Assembly (NCBI GenBank): GCA_035525495.1
Contig: DATLED010000022.1
Location: 1 to 64,000 of the forward strand
Source of the DNA: DATLED01 sp035525495
Lineage (GTDB): Bacteria > Actinomycetota > Acidimicrobiia > Acidimicrobiales > CADCTF01
Length of the DNA: 64,000 nucleotides
Direction of reading: 5' to 3'
Positions 33,439 through 40,995 of this stretch are shown here, piece after piece. Below the pieces are notes generated by a model that saw only the letters and a list, made by a program, of their open reading frames with translations, ran no database searches and was not told the origin of the DNA. Each line of letters starts with the position of its first letter. The stretch's first letter is position 1. The position numbers and the translations under genes are program-made.

Positions 33439-34319
33439 CCGCGCCGCTGTCGGAGCCGTGGGTCGACGTGTTCGAGGTGGCTCGACCGCGCCTCCTCGGC
33501 TTGGCCTACCGGATGCTCGGGACACTGGACGACGCCGAGGACATCGTCCAGGAGGCGTTCCTGAGGTGGCTCTCCGCCGACCACGACGCCATCGTCAACC
33601 CCGACGCGTGGCTGACGACCGTCGCCAGCCGCCTCGCCCTCGACCGCCTGCGTGCCCAGCAGCGGCGGCGCGAGGACTACGTCGGGCCGTGGGTCGCCGA
33701 GCCTCTCGTGCTCGAACCGGGGCCCGAGGAGACGGCCGTGCGAACCGAGTCGCTCACCCTCGGGTTCCTCGCGCTCCTCGACCGACTGGCACCGGTGGAG
33801 CGCGCCGTGTTCCTCCTCGCAGACGTGTTCGGTGTGCCTTTCGCCGAGATCGCCGAGACCGTCGGCAGGTCGCCGGCAGCGTGTCGACAGATCGCCAGCC
33901 GCGCCCGCTCCCGCGTGCGGAGCGCCGCACCCCGATTCGCGGCCTCGCCCGATCGGCGGGTCGTCGAGGAGTTCCTCGTGGCGGTCGCCCTCGGCGACAT
34001 CGACGCCGTCCTCGCCCGACTGTCCCCCGAAGCCGTCTGCGTCAGCGACGGCGGCGCCAACAAGCGGGCCGCCCGTCGTCCCGTGGTGGGCGCCGACCGG
34101 GTGGCGCGGTTCTTCGTGAACCTCGCGCGTCGCTACGGGGCCGAGGCGTCCTTCGCGTCGGCCACGATCAACGGCTGCGCCGGGCTCATCGTCTCGATGG
34201 GCGGCGGGATCGAGCTGGCAGCCGCCTTCGAGGTCGCCGACGGTCGGGTGCGCTCCATCTGGGTCGTGCGCAATCCGGACAAACTCGTCCATCTCGTTGA
34301 CGCCGTCCCGATTTCCTGA
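33435..34319 (+). CDS. ECF41-type RNA polymerase sigma factor
   Basis: 294 residues. Region 2 (LLGLAYRMLGTLDDAEDIVQEAFLRW) and region 4 (LDRLAPVERAVFLLADVFG, AEIAETVGRSPAACRQ) are followed by a SnoaL-like C-terminal domain (FLVAVALGDIDAVLARLSPE). The linker GPWVAEPL corresponds to the WLPEP block and the end NPDKL is the ECF41 hallmark; both are involved in activation and inhibition by the extension. No anti-sigma gene is needed in this group. GTG 33435 overlaps the upstream oxidoreductase stop. Confidence 0.88.
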   Translation: MTAPLSEPWVDVFEVARPRLLGLAYRMLGTLDDAEDIVQEAFLRWLSADHDAIVNPDAWLTTVASRLALDRLRAQQRRREDYVGPWVAEPLVLEPGPEETAVRTESLTLGFLALLDRLAPVERAVFLLADVFGVPFAEIAETVGRSPAACRQIASRARSRVRSAAPRFAASPDRRVVEEFLVAVALGDIDAVLARLSPEAVCVSDGGANKRAARRPVVGADRVARFFVNLARRYGAEASFASATINGCAGLIVSMGGGIELAAAFEVADGRVRSIWVVRNPDKLVHLVDAVPIS

Positions 34320-34374
34320 CCCGCTCGCGCCATTGGCACTCAAGCCGGTGGACTAGTCCGCCGAGAACGGACGC

Positions 34375-34542
34375 ATGCCTGCGAACGCCACGCTCGAGCC
34401 CGCGTCCGACGGGTCCCTCGGGGAGTACGGGCCGCGGCTGCGGATCTCCCTCGCCGCACGCGCCACCGTGCTCGATGCCGAGCGTCGGCGGTTCCACCAG
34501 GATCTCGACCTGCTCCGCACCCGCGCCTCCGAGCGCCGCTGA
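34375..34542 (+). CDS. Small hypothetical protein (55 aa)
   Basis: ATG 34375 opens a 55-codon frame (MPANATLEPASDGSLGEYGP, then a charged helix ending in RTRASERR). Codon third positions are GC-rich as in neighbouring genes, and the helix LAARATVLDAERRRFHQDL looks amphipathic. It resembles no family I recognise and no clear SD is visible. It fills most of the 256-bp gap between the sigma factor and the thioesterase, so it may be a real small protein or chance. Confidence 0.35.
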   Translation: MPANATLEPASDGSLGEYGPRLRISLAARATVLDAERRRFHQDLDLLRTRASERR

Positions 34543-34575
34543 ACCCGCACCCGGGCGGGTAGCGTCCCCGCCGCC

Positions 34576-35421
34576 ATGGCCGGACCGACCGATGACGTCA
34601 GCGAACCCGAGGAGCGGGCCCGCCACCTCCTCGCCATCCTCGACCTCGAACCGGCGGGCGAGGACCGGTTCCTGGCGCCGACGCCGGCGGAGGGACCTCC
34701 CCGGCTCTTCGGCGGTCAGGTCGCCAGCCAGGCGATCCGCGCCGCCACCCTGACGGTCGGCCCGGACCGCCGCACCCACTCGCTGCACTCCTACTTCATC
34801 CGCCCCGGTCGCCCGGGGGTCGCCCTCGAGCTCGGCGTCGAGCGGACCCGCGATGGTCGCTCGTTCTCGACCCGCCGCGTCACGGCGAGCCAGGCCGGGG
34901 AGGCGATCTTCGTCCTCGACGGGTCGTTTCACGTCGACGAGCCCGGCGACGACTGGCAGGCCGAAGGACTGCCCGACGGCGTCGCGATGCCCGACGAACT
35001 CGCCGGCGTGACGCTGGATGGTTCGCCCTTTCGGCGGATGAACCCCTTCGAGATCCTCCCGATCCGCAAGGTGCAGGGGTTCGCGTTGCACCCGTGCTGG
35101 ATCCGGTTGCGAGAGCCGATCCCGCAGGACGACGCGCTCCACGTGTCCGCGCTGACCTACGTCTCGGACCTGGCGGTCATCGGGAGCGCCCGGGCGCCCG
35201 GCTCGACGGCGGGATGGGGTGGCGCCAGCCTCGACCACGCCGTGTGGTTCCACCGCCCGGTGCGGGTCGACGAGTGGTTGTTGTTCTCGGTCTCGCCCGT
35301 GACGAACTTCGGTGCTCGCGGTCTCGCCCGCGGGAGCTTCCAGCGCCTCGACGGGACACTCGTCGCCTCGCTGTCCCAAGAGTGCCTGCTCCGCCCGGCC
35401 TCGCCGATCCCGCCGCCGTAA
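34576..35421 (+). CDS. tesB: Acyl-CoA thioesterase II (TesB-like)
   Basis: 281 residues of the double-hotdog TesB family. RLFGGQVASQAIRAA near residue 40 and SLHSYFIRPGRPGVAL are the first hotdog signature, and SLDHAVWFHRPVRVDEWLL near residue 220 contains the Asp of the catalytic triad. It hydrolyses acyl-CoA to free acid and CoA. A TAGCGT element 10 nt before the ATG may be its -10. Nearby acyl-CoA synthetase, CoA-transferase and hydratase genes give a lipid-metabolism setting. It ends in a strong hairpin shared with the convergent gene. Confidence 0.88.
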   Translation: MAGPTDDVSEPEERARHLLAILDLEPAGEDRFLAPTPAEGPPRLFGGQVASQAIRAATLTVGPDRRTHSLHSYFIRPGRPGVALELGVERTRDGRSFSTRRVTASQAGEAIFVLDGSFHVDEPGDDWQAEGLPDGVAMPDELAGVTLDGSPFRRMNPFEILPIRKVQGFALHPCWIRLREPIPQDDALHVSALTYVSDLAVIGSARAPGSTAGWGGASLDHAVWFHRPVRVDEWLLFSVSPVTNFGARGLARGSFQRLDGTLVASLSQECLLRPASPIPPP

Positions 35422-35448
35422 TCGATGCGGCAACCCTCGGCGCTCAGT

Positions 35449-35484
35449 GGTGAGTTGACCACCGCATCCGGCGGTCAACTCACC
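35449..35484. terminator. Bidirectional hairpin terminator
   Basis: GGTGAGTTGACC (35449-35460) pairs perfectly with GGTCAACTCACC (35473-35484); with one A-C mismatch the stem extends inward by three further pairs around a short loop. It lies between convergent thioesterase and coiled-coil genes, and the latter's stop codon (35475-35477) is inside the right arm. No T-run follows, as is usual for actinobacterial terminators. Confidence 0.7.
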
Positions 35485-35924
35485 ATCGGACGCACTGGGT
35501 CGGCCGGCTGTGCGTCCGGCGTCTTGCGGTTGATCTCCCTCGCCTGCTGCAACGTCTCCTCGGCGACCGCGACGAGGCGGCGTTGGATGGCGAGGGACTC
35601 CTCGGTCCTGCCGAGCTGCGCGCGAGCCGTCCCGAGCTGAGCCTGCGCGAGCTCGAGCTGGTCGAGGGCGATGCGGCGCTGATCCTTGGTGATCTCGAGT
35701 TGCTCCGTCGTCAGTTCGAGCTGGCGTTGCGTGATCTGCAGCTGGGTTCGGGTCACCTTGAGCTGCGCGCGTGTCGTCTCGAGCTGGGAGCCGACCCTGG
35801 CGCGCTGCGCGGCGATGTCGCTGCGCATGCCCCGACCCGGTCCGAGGACGAGGGCGCCGAGGGCGGCGACGAGCAGGATCCCGACGACCGTCCAGAGCAG
35901 GCGGAACTTGGTCGAGGGAGCCAT
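35475..35924 (-). CDS. Single-pass membrane protein with long coiled coil
   Basis: About 149 residues from ATG 35924: a short N-terminus, one transmembrane helix (FRLLWTVVGILLVAALGALVLG), and about 100 residues of regular coiled coil made of near-identical heptads such as QLETTRAQLKVTRTQ and QLELTTEQLEI. The 7-residue period visible in DNA suggests internal duplication. Topology is probably N-in with the coiled coil outside. No enzyme motif is seen and the function is unknown. The frame remains open to 36056 (193 residues), with an alternative GTG at 35945, but the ATG leaves room for a promoter before the divergent gene at 36077. Confidence 0.6.
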   Translation of the reverse strand: MAPSTKFRLLWTVVGILLVAALGALVLGPGRGMRSDIAAQRARVGSQLETTRAQLKVTRTQLQITQRQLELTTEQLEITKDQRRIALDQLELAQAQLGTARAQLGRTEESLAIQRRLVAVAEETLQQAREINRKTPDAQPADPVRPMVS

Positions 35925-36076
35925 CGGCGAGGGGGTGGCGGACACGCCGAGGGCGGTACCCGCCACGTCCGGACCCCACGCCACTTGTGGCGCACGCCAC
36001 ACCCTCGACGGCTCCTTCGCCGAAGTTCTCCCCGCCTGTCCTTCGGTGGGCGTCACTCGGTGCCGAACGAAGGGAC

Positions 36077-36370
36077 GTGGACACCAACCGGATCCGGGTC
36101 GAGCAGCACGTGCGGGTGTTGGACGTCCAGCGAAGTGGCCGCAGGGTCACCGTCGACGTGTACGGCGGCGCGGGGGCGTCGTGCGGCGTCGTCGTCTACG
36201 AGTTCGCGGACGCCGGCGTCTCGGCAACGCAGGAGCAGGTCCTCCGCAGCTGGAGGGACGCGGCGACGGTGCTGACGTTCGTCCACCGCGCCGACGAGGT
36301 CGCCCTCGTCGACGATGTCGCGCAGTTCGAGGCGTCGTGGGCGGCGTCCGACAGCGACCTCGCGCGCTGA
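36077..36370 (+). CDS. Hypothetical protein (97 aa)
   Basis: GTG 36077 starts a 97-residue protein with an SD-like GAAGGG a few bases upstream. Predicted beta-rich N-terminal half (RIRVEQHVRVLDVQRSGRRV, then VTVDVYGGAGASCGVVVYEF) and helical C-terminal half (QEQVLRSWRDAATVL to VAQFEASWAASD). No family recognised. It is divergent from the coiled-coil membrane protein and ends 25 bp before the convergent HAD gene. GC-rich third positions support coding. Confidence 0.55.
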   Translation: MDTNRIRVEQHVRVLDVQRSGRRVTVDVYGGAGASCGVVVYEFADAGVSATQEQVLRSWRDAATVLTFVHRADEVALVDDVAQFEASWAASDSDLAR

Positions 36371-36395
36371 AACCGCTCGCGACCCGGCGACCACG

Positions 36396-37061
36396 TCACT
36401 CCCTGCGGCGGAGGACCAGCCACGAGTCCAGCGACTCGAGGAGGGCAGCAGGATCGTCGAACACCTCGACCGCTCCCACACCCCGCAGTGCGTCGTCGCC
36501 CGTGCCGCCACACCGGACCGTGACGGTCCGCAGCCCGGCCCGTCCGGCGGCCTCCACGTCCCACACCGAGTCACCGACGGCGAGTGCCTCGCCGGCGGTG
36601 CACCCGGCCTGCACGAGCGCAGACTCGAACACCTCGGGCGAGGGTTTCGCCTCATCGACGTCGCCCGCGCTCGTCACCGCCGAGACGGCGTCACCGGCAC
36701 CGATGGCATCGACGAGCGCGTCGACGTCCTGCGGCTCGGACGAGGTCGCGAGCACGACGGCGATGCCGCGTGCGGCGATGGCCTGCAGCAGGTTCGCCGC
36801 TTTCGGGAAGGCGCGGATCTCCGACTTGAGCTCGTCGAAGTGACGCCGCCATCCGTCCTTGATGTCGTCGCGCTCCTCACCGCAGAGCTCCCGCAACAGC
36901 ACCGCAGAGCTGGCCCCGATCATCCGGTGGACCCGCCACGACGTGACCTCGACGAGCCCCGCGTCGACGAATGCCTGACGCCAGGCGCGGACGTGGAGGT
37001 AGTTCGTGTCGGTCAGCGTCCCGTCGATGTCGAAGAGGACGGCCTTGGGCGGCGTGGGCAT
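36396..37061 (-). CDS. HAD-superfamily hydrolase (phosphatase-like)
   Basis: 221 residues. Motif I LFDIDGTLTDT near residue 9 with nucleophile and acid/base Asp, motif II VLATSS, motif III lysine region KPSPEVFE and motif IV VGDSVWDVEAAGRAG are all present. The helical cap inserted after motif I places it in subfamily I (phosphoglycolate phosphatase/beta-phosphoglucomutase-like). The physiological phosphate ester is unknown. Divergent from a PhyH dioxygenase. Confidence 0.85.
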   Translation of the reverse strand: MPTPPKAVLFDIDGTLTDTNYLHVRAWRQAFVDAGLVEVTSWRVHRMIGASSAVLLRELCGEERDDIKDGWRRHFDELKSEIRAFPKAANLLQAIAARGIAVVLATSSEPQDVDALVDAIGAGDAVSAVTSAGDVDEAKPSPEVFESALVQAGCTAGEALAVGDSVWDVEAAGRAGLRTVTVRCGGTGDDALRGVGAVEVFDDPAALLESLDSWLVLRRRE

Positions 37062-37102
37062 CTCCCCGCTCTACCCCGGGCGGTCGCCGCTACGTTGCCG
37101 CC

Positions 37103-37921
37103 ATGCGTCCCCACCCCTGGAACGACGGGTTCAGCTGGCAGGACCACCCAGGCCCGTTCACGACCATCACCGAGGAGCAGGCGTCGGCGTTCGACCGCGA
37201 CGGGTTCTTCGTCATGGAGAACGTGCTGACGGCGGACGAGGTCGCCCGCACGATCTCCGAGATCGATCCGCTCGAAGCCAAGGTCGAGTCGTTCCTGCAG
37301 ACGCAGGAGGACGGGAGGGCGGCGATCGCCGAGACCGGTGCCATCACGTTCACCACCCACCTGGTGACCAAGTCGGCGTGGTTGCGCGAGCTGGCCTCGT
37401 CGCCCCTCTTCGCCGGGATCGCCACCGACCTGCTCGGCCCCGACGTCCGCCTCTACTGGGATCAGGCCGTCTACAAGAAGCCGGAGAAGCCGCGCCGGTT
37501 CCCGTGGCACCAGGACAACGGGTACGTGTACGTCGAGCCGCAGCAGTACCTCACCTGCTGGGTGGCGCTGACGGATGCGACCGTCGACAACGGCTGCCCG
37601 CAGGTGGCGCGCGGCCTGCATCGTCAAGGGACGCTCGCCCACCGCTACGTGGTGCCTCTGGGGTTCGAGTGCTTCTCCGATCCCGAAGACGTCGCCGTCG
37701 CGCCGGTCGGTGCTGGCGGGGTCGTCGTGTTCTCGTCGCTGACACCCCACCTCACGGGACCGAACACCACCGACGCCGTGCGCAAGGCGTACATCCTCCA
37801 GTACGCACCCGACGGAGCCTGCACCCAGCAGGGCAACCCGTCGGAGGGTCCGCCGACGGCAACGACACGTTGCGACGCGCCGGACCGACAGTTCCTCGTC
37901 GCCGGCGGAGCGGAGGCGTGA
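37103..37921 (+). CDS. Phytanoyl-CoA dioxygenase-family protein
   Basis: 272 residues. FDRDGFFVMENVLTADEV near residue 30 is the family's N-terminal signature; FPWHQDNGYVYVEPQQYLTCW supplies the HxD iron ligands and 2-oxoglutarate-site residues, and SSLTPHLTGPN provides the distal His. It should hydroxylate an unactivated carbon using Fe(II), O2 and 2-oxoglutarate. The ATG at 37103 lies 6 nt after TACGTT, indicating a leaderless transcript; longer upstream frames would overlap the HAD gene. Its stop overlaps the GH3 gene as GTGA, so the two are coupled. Confidence 0.87.
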   Translation: MRPHPWNDGFSWQDHPGPFTTITEEQASAFDRDGFFVMENVLTADEVARTISEIDPLEAKVESFLQTQEDGRAAIAETGAITFTTHLVTKSAWLRELASSPLFAGIATDLLGPDVRLYWDQAVYKKPEKPRRFPWHQDNGYVYVEPQQYLTCWVALTDATVDNGCPQVARGLHRQGTLAHRYVVPLGFECFSDPEDVAVAPVGAGGVVVFSSLTPHLTGPNTTDAVRKAYILQYAPDGACTQQGNPSEGPPTATTRCDAPDRQFLVAGGAEA

Positions 37922-40341
37922 CCACGACGGCGTCCGTCGAGGAGCTCGTCGCATCGCTCACCACCGACGAGAAGGTGTCGCTCCTGGCCGGCACGGACTG
38001 GTGGCACACGGCGGCCGTCGATCGGGTGGGCATCCCCCCGCTGAAGATGAGCGACGGTCCCGCGGGCGTGCGGGGCGCGCACGTCAGCGGCGGGCCGGCG
38101 TCGGCCAGCTTCCCTTGCGGGACGGCGCTGGGCGCGACGTGGGACGTCGACCTTCTGCGGCGCGTCGGCGTGGCGCTGGCCGCCGAGCTGGCGAGCAAGG
38201 GGGCCCACCTGATCCTTGCGCCGACCGTCAACCTCCACCGCACGCCCCTCGCCGGTCGGAACTTCGAGTGCTACAGCGAGGATCCGTACCTCACCGCGCG
38301 ATTGGCGGTGGCGTACATCGAGGGCGTGCAGAGCGCGGGCGTCGGTGCGACGGTGAAGCACTTCGTCGCCAACGACTCCGAGTACGAGCGCATGACGATC
38401 AGTTCGGAGGTGCCGGAGCGGGCGTTGCGCGAGCTGTACCTGTTGCCGTTCGAGGCGGCGGTCCGCGAGGCCGGCACGTGGGCCATCATGAGCGCGTACA
38501 ACAAGGTCGGCGGCACGTGGTGCAGCGAGAACCCGCAGCTGCTGACGACGATCCTGCGCGACGAGTGGGGGTTCGACGGTCTCGTCGTGTCCGACTGGTT
38601 CGGGACGCACTCGACGGTGGACGCGGCGGTTGCAGGCCTCGACCTCGAGATGCCCGGCCCTTCGTTGCACCGCGGAGCGAAGTTGGCGGAAGCGGTCGCG
38701 TCGGGCGAGGTGCCGGCTGACGTGCTCGACGAACGTGTCCGCCGGGTGCTGCAGCTGGCGTCGCGGACGGGCGTCCTGGCGGGGACGGCCAGTGACCCGA
38801 CGGTCGAGCGGCACGACGACGATCCGGCCACGGTGGCGTTGCTGCGCGAGGCCGCGGCCTCGTCGATCGTGCTGCTGAAGAACGAGGGTGGGCTGCTCCC
38901 TCTGGCCGTGGATTCGCTGTCGTCGGTAGCCGTGATCGGTCCGACGGCGGCCAACGCGTCCACGCAGGGCGGCGGCAGCGCGCAGGTGCTGTCGCCGTAC
39001 GAGGTGTCGCCGCTCGAGGGCCTCCGTTGGGCCCTGGGTGAGCGGGTGAACGTGACGTTCGAGCCGGGCGCGACGATCACGCGAGGGGCGGCACGGATCG
39101 ACCCGACGCGGCTGGGCGGTGGCGGGTTCCTCGTCGAGTACTTCGCCGGCGGCGACGCGCGGGGCGAGCCGGTGCGATCCGAGGTGACGCGACGTTCGTG
39201 GTTCCGATGGGACCGGCAGTTCGAGCCGGCGGGTCCGGGTTCGACGTGGTCGTTCCGGGCGACCGCGACGTACACCGCGGCCTTCGACGGGGAGCACGCG
39301 TTCAGCGTCCGTTCGGCCTCCCGGGTGCGGCTGTGGGTCGGCGATGCCGTGCACGTCGACGGCTGGGCGGCGGACGACGGGCGACGGACGCTCGGCGGCC
39401 GCGTCTCGTTGGCGGTGGGGGAGACGGTCGAGCTGCGGTTGGAGTACACACCCGTCGACGACGACCTGACGCTGGATTTCCGGGTGCTCGAGCCGATCCC
39501 GTCCGATCTGGCGGACCGGGCGGTCGCCGCGGCCGCGTCCGCGGACGTGGTCGTCGTCGTCGTCGGGCTCGACTCGACGTGGGAGACCGAGGGGCGCGAT
39601 CGCGCCGGACTGTTGTTGTCCGGTGGCCAGGCGGCGCTGGTCGAGCGCGTGGCGGCGGCGAATCCGCGGACGGTCGTCGTCGTGAACACGGGCGCGCCGG
39701 TGGAGATGGACTGGGTCGACAAGGTGCCCGCGGTGGTGCAGCTCTGGTACCCGGGGCAGGAGGGAGGGAACGCGCTGGCGGACGTGCTGACCGGCGCGGT
39801 GAACCCGGGCGGCAAGCTGCCGACCACGTTCCCCCGGCAGTTGTCCGACATCCCGGCGATGCTCAACTACCCGGGCGAGCGCGGGCAGGTGCACTACGGG
39901 GAGGGGTTGTTCATCGGGTACCGCGCCTTCGACCGCATGGGCGTCGCGCCGCGGTTCGGCTTCGGCCATGGGTTGTCGTACACCTCGTTCTCGTATGGGC
40001 CGGTGGTGCTGTCGTCCCCGTCGACCGGCGCCGGCGGAGCGGTGACCGTGGAGGTGGAGGTGACGAACACCGGGTCGGTCGCCGGCGTCGAGGTCGTGCA
40101 GCTCTACGTGTGCGATCCCGAGGCGACGGTCATCCGACCGGACAAGGAGCTCAAGGGCTTTGCTCGGCTGTCCTTGGCGGCAGGAGCGACGGGGACGGCG
40201 ACGTTCGTCCTCGACGACCGGTCGCTCGCCTTCTGGGATCCGGCGGCGCACGGCTGGGTGGTCGAGCCCGGTCGCTTCGAGGTGCTCGTGGCCGCGTCGG
40301 CGACCGACGTGCGAGGGCGAGCCGAGCTCACCTGGAGCTGA
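37918..40341 (+). CDS. Glycoside hydrolase family 3 beta-glucosidase with PA14 domain
   Basis: About 807 residues. The GH3 N-domain contains KMSDGPAGVRG, NFECYSEDPYL, VKHFVANDSE and the nucleophile Asp in VVSDWFGTHS near residue 225. The second GH3 domain is interrupted by a PA14-like insertion (GFLVEYFAGGDARGE to VRLWVGDAVHVDGWA, about residues 400-500) that in homologues shapes substrate range. A fibronectin-III-like domain ends it (VTVEVEVTNTGSVAGVEVVQLY). It removes terminal beta-linked sugars. No signal peptide, so the substrate is probably intracellular. It is coupled to the PhyH gene, hinting at oxidation and deglycosylation of one small glycoside. Confidence 0.9.
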   Translation: MTTTASVEELVASLTTDEKVSLLAGTDWWHTAAVDRVGIPPLKMSDGPAGVRGAHVSGGPASASFPCGTALGATWDVDLLRRVGVALAAELASKGAHLILAPTVNLHRTPLAGRNFECYSEDPYLTARLAVAYIEGVQSAGVGATVKHFVANDSEYERMTISSEVPERALRELYLLPFEAAVREAGTWAIMSAYNKVGGTWCSENPQLLTTILRDEWGFDGLVVSDWFGTHSTVDAAVAGLDLEMPGPSLHRGAKLAEAVASGEVPADVLDERVRRVLQLASRTGVLAGTASDPTVERHDDDPATVALLREAAASSIVLLKNEGGLLPLAVDSLSSVAVIGPTAANASTQGGGSAQVLSPYEVSPLEGLRWALGERVNVTFEPGATITRGAARIDPTRLGGGGFLVEYFAGGDARGEPVRSEVTRRSWFRWDRQFEPAGPGSTWSFRATATYTAAFDGEHAFSVRSASRVRLWVGDAVHVDGWAADDGRRTLGGRVSLAVGETVELRLEYTPVDDDLTLDFRVLEPIPSDLADRAVAAAASADVVVVVVGLDSTWETEGRDRAGLLLSGGQAALVERVAAANPRTVVVVNTGAPVEMDWVDKVPAVVQLWYPGQEGGNALADVLTGAVNPGGKLPTTFPRQLSDIPAMLNYPGERGQVHYGEGLFIGYRAFDRMGVAPRFGFGHGLSYTSFSYGPVVLSSPSTGAGGAVTVEVEVTNTGSVAGVEVVQLYVCDPEATVIRPDKELKGFARLSLAAGATGTATFVLDDRSLAFWDPAAHGWVVEPGRFEVLVAASATDVRGRAELTWS

Positions 40342-40345
40342 GCGC

Positions 40346-40984
40346 TCAGGCCGAGGCGACGTCTCGGTCCGGCGAGGCCATGCTGCGGAGCGACCCGAGC
40401 ACGACGTCGACGTACGTCTCCTCGAGGAGGCGGCGGGAGTCGCCGTTGCGCCACCGCTCGATGATCCCGCTCATCCCCGCCAGCAGGATCGCGGCTGTCG
40501 CCACCGACTTGCGTCGGGGGATGCCGAACTCCTTCTCCGCGAGCCGGCCGTAGAAGTCCTGCAGCTCCTGGTTGTAGGACTTCCGCCGCTCGGCCAGCGG
40601 ACCGGCAATGGCCTGCGTCTGCAGCAGCGTGCCGATGAGCGCACCCTTCTCCGCCATCACGTCGAACCAGGCGTGCACCCCGGCGCGGATCCGTCCCTCG
40701 AAGTCGGACGCCGCTCGGATCTCCTCGGTCGAGCGCCGCTGCAGCTCGCCGAGCTCGCGATTGAGCAGTGACAGCAACAGCTCGTTGCGGTTCGAGAAGT
40801 AGGCGTATCCCAGCCCCTTGCTCACGCCGGCAGCCGCGGCCACCGCCTCCATCGTCACGGACTCCACCCCGCGCGAGATCACCAGCTCGGCGGTCACGTC
40901 GAGGAAGTGCTCCCGTCGCTCGTTCGCCGACAGGCGGGCAGCGCGAGGACCGACCCCCGTGGGGGTCCGCACGTCGTCGGTCAC
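40346..40984 (-). CDS. TetR-family transcriptional regulator
   Basis: 212 residues. HTH: REHFLDVTAELVISRG, then TMEAVAAAAGVSKGLGYAYF as the recognition segment. The C-terminal domain is typical of the TetR_C regulators found beside fatty-acid or CoA-metabolism genes. A TAGGCT element 8 nt before the GTG 40984 suggests a nearly leaderless message. It is located just downstream of the two-domain CoA-transferase on the same strand (11 bp gap), so may regulate it or be read with it. Confidence 0.85.
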   Translation of the reverse strand: MTDDVRTPTGVGPRAARLSANERREHFLDVTAELVISRGVESVTMEAVAAAAGVSKGLGYAYFSNRNELLLSLLNRELGELQRRSTEEIRAASDFEGRIRAGVHAWFDVMAEKGALIGTLLQTQAIAGPLAERRKSYNQELQDFYGRLAEKEFGIPRRKSVATAAILLAGMSGIIERWRNGDSRRLLEETYVDVVLGSLRSMASPDRDVASA

Positions 40985-40995
40985 GGGGGGAGAGC

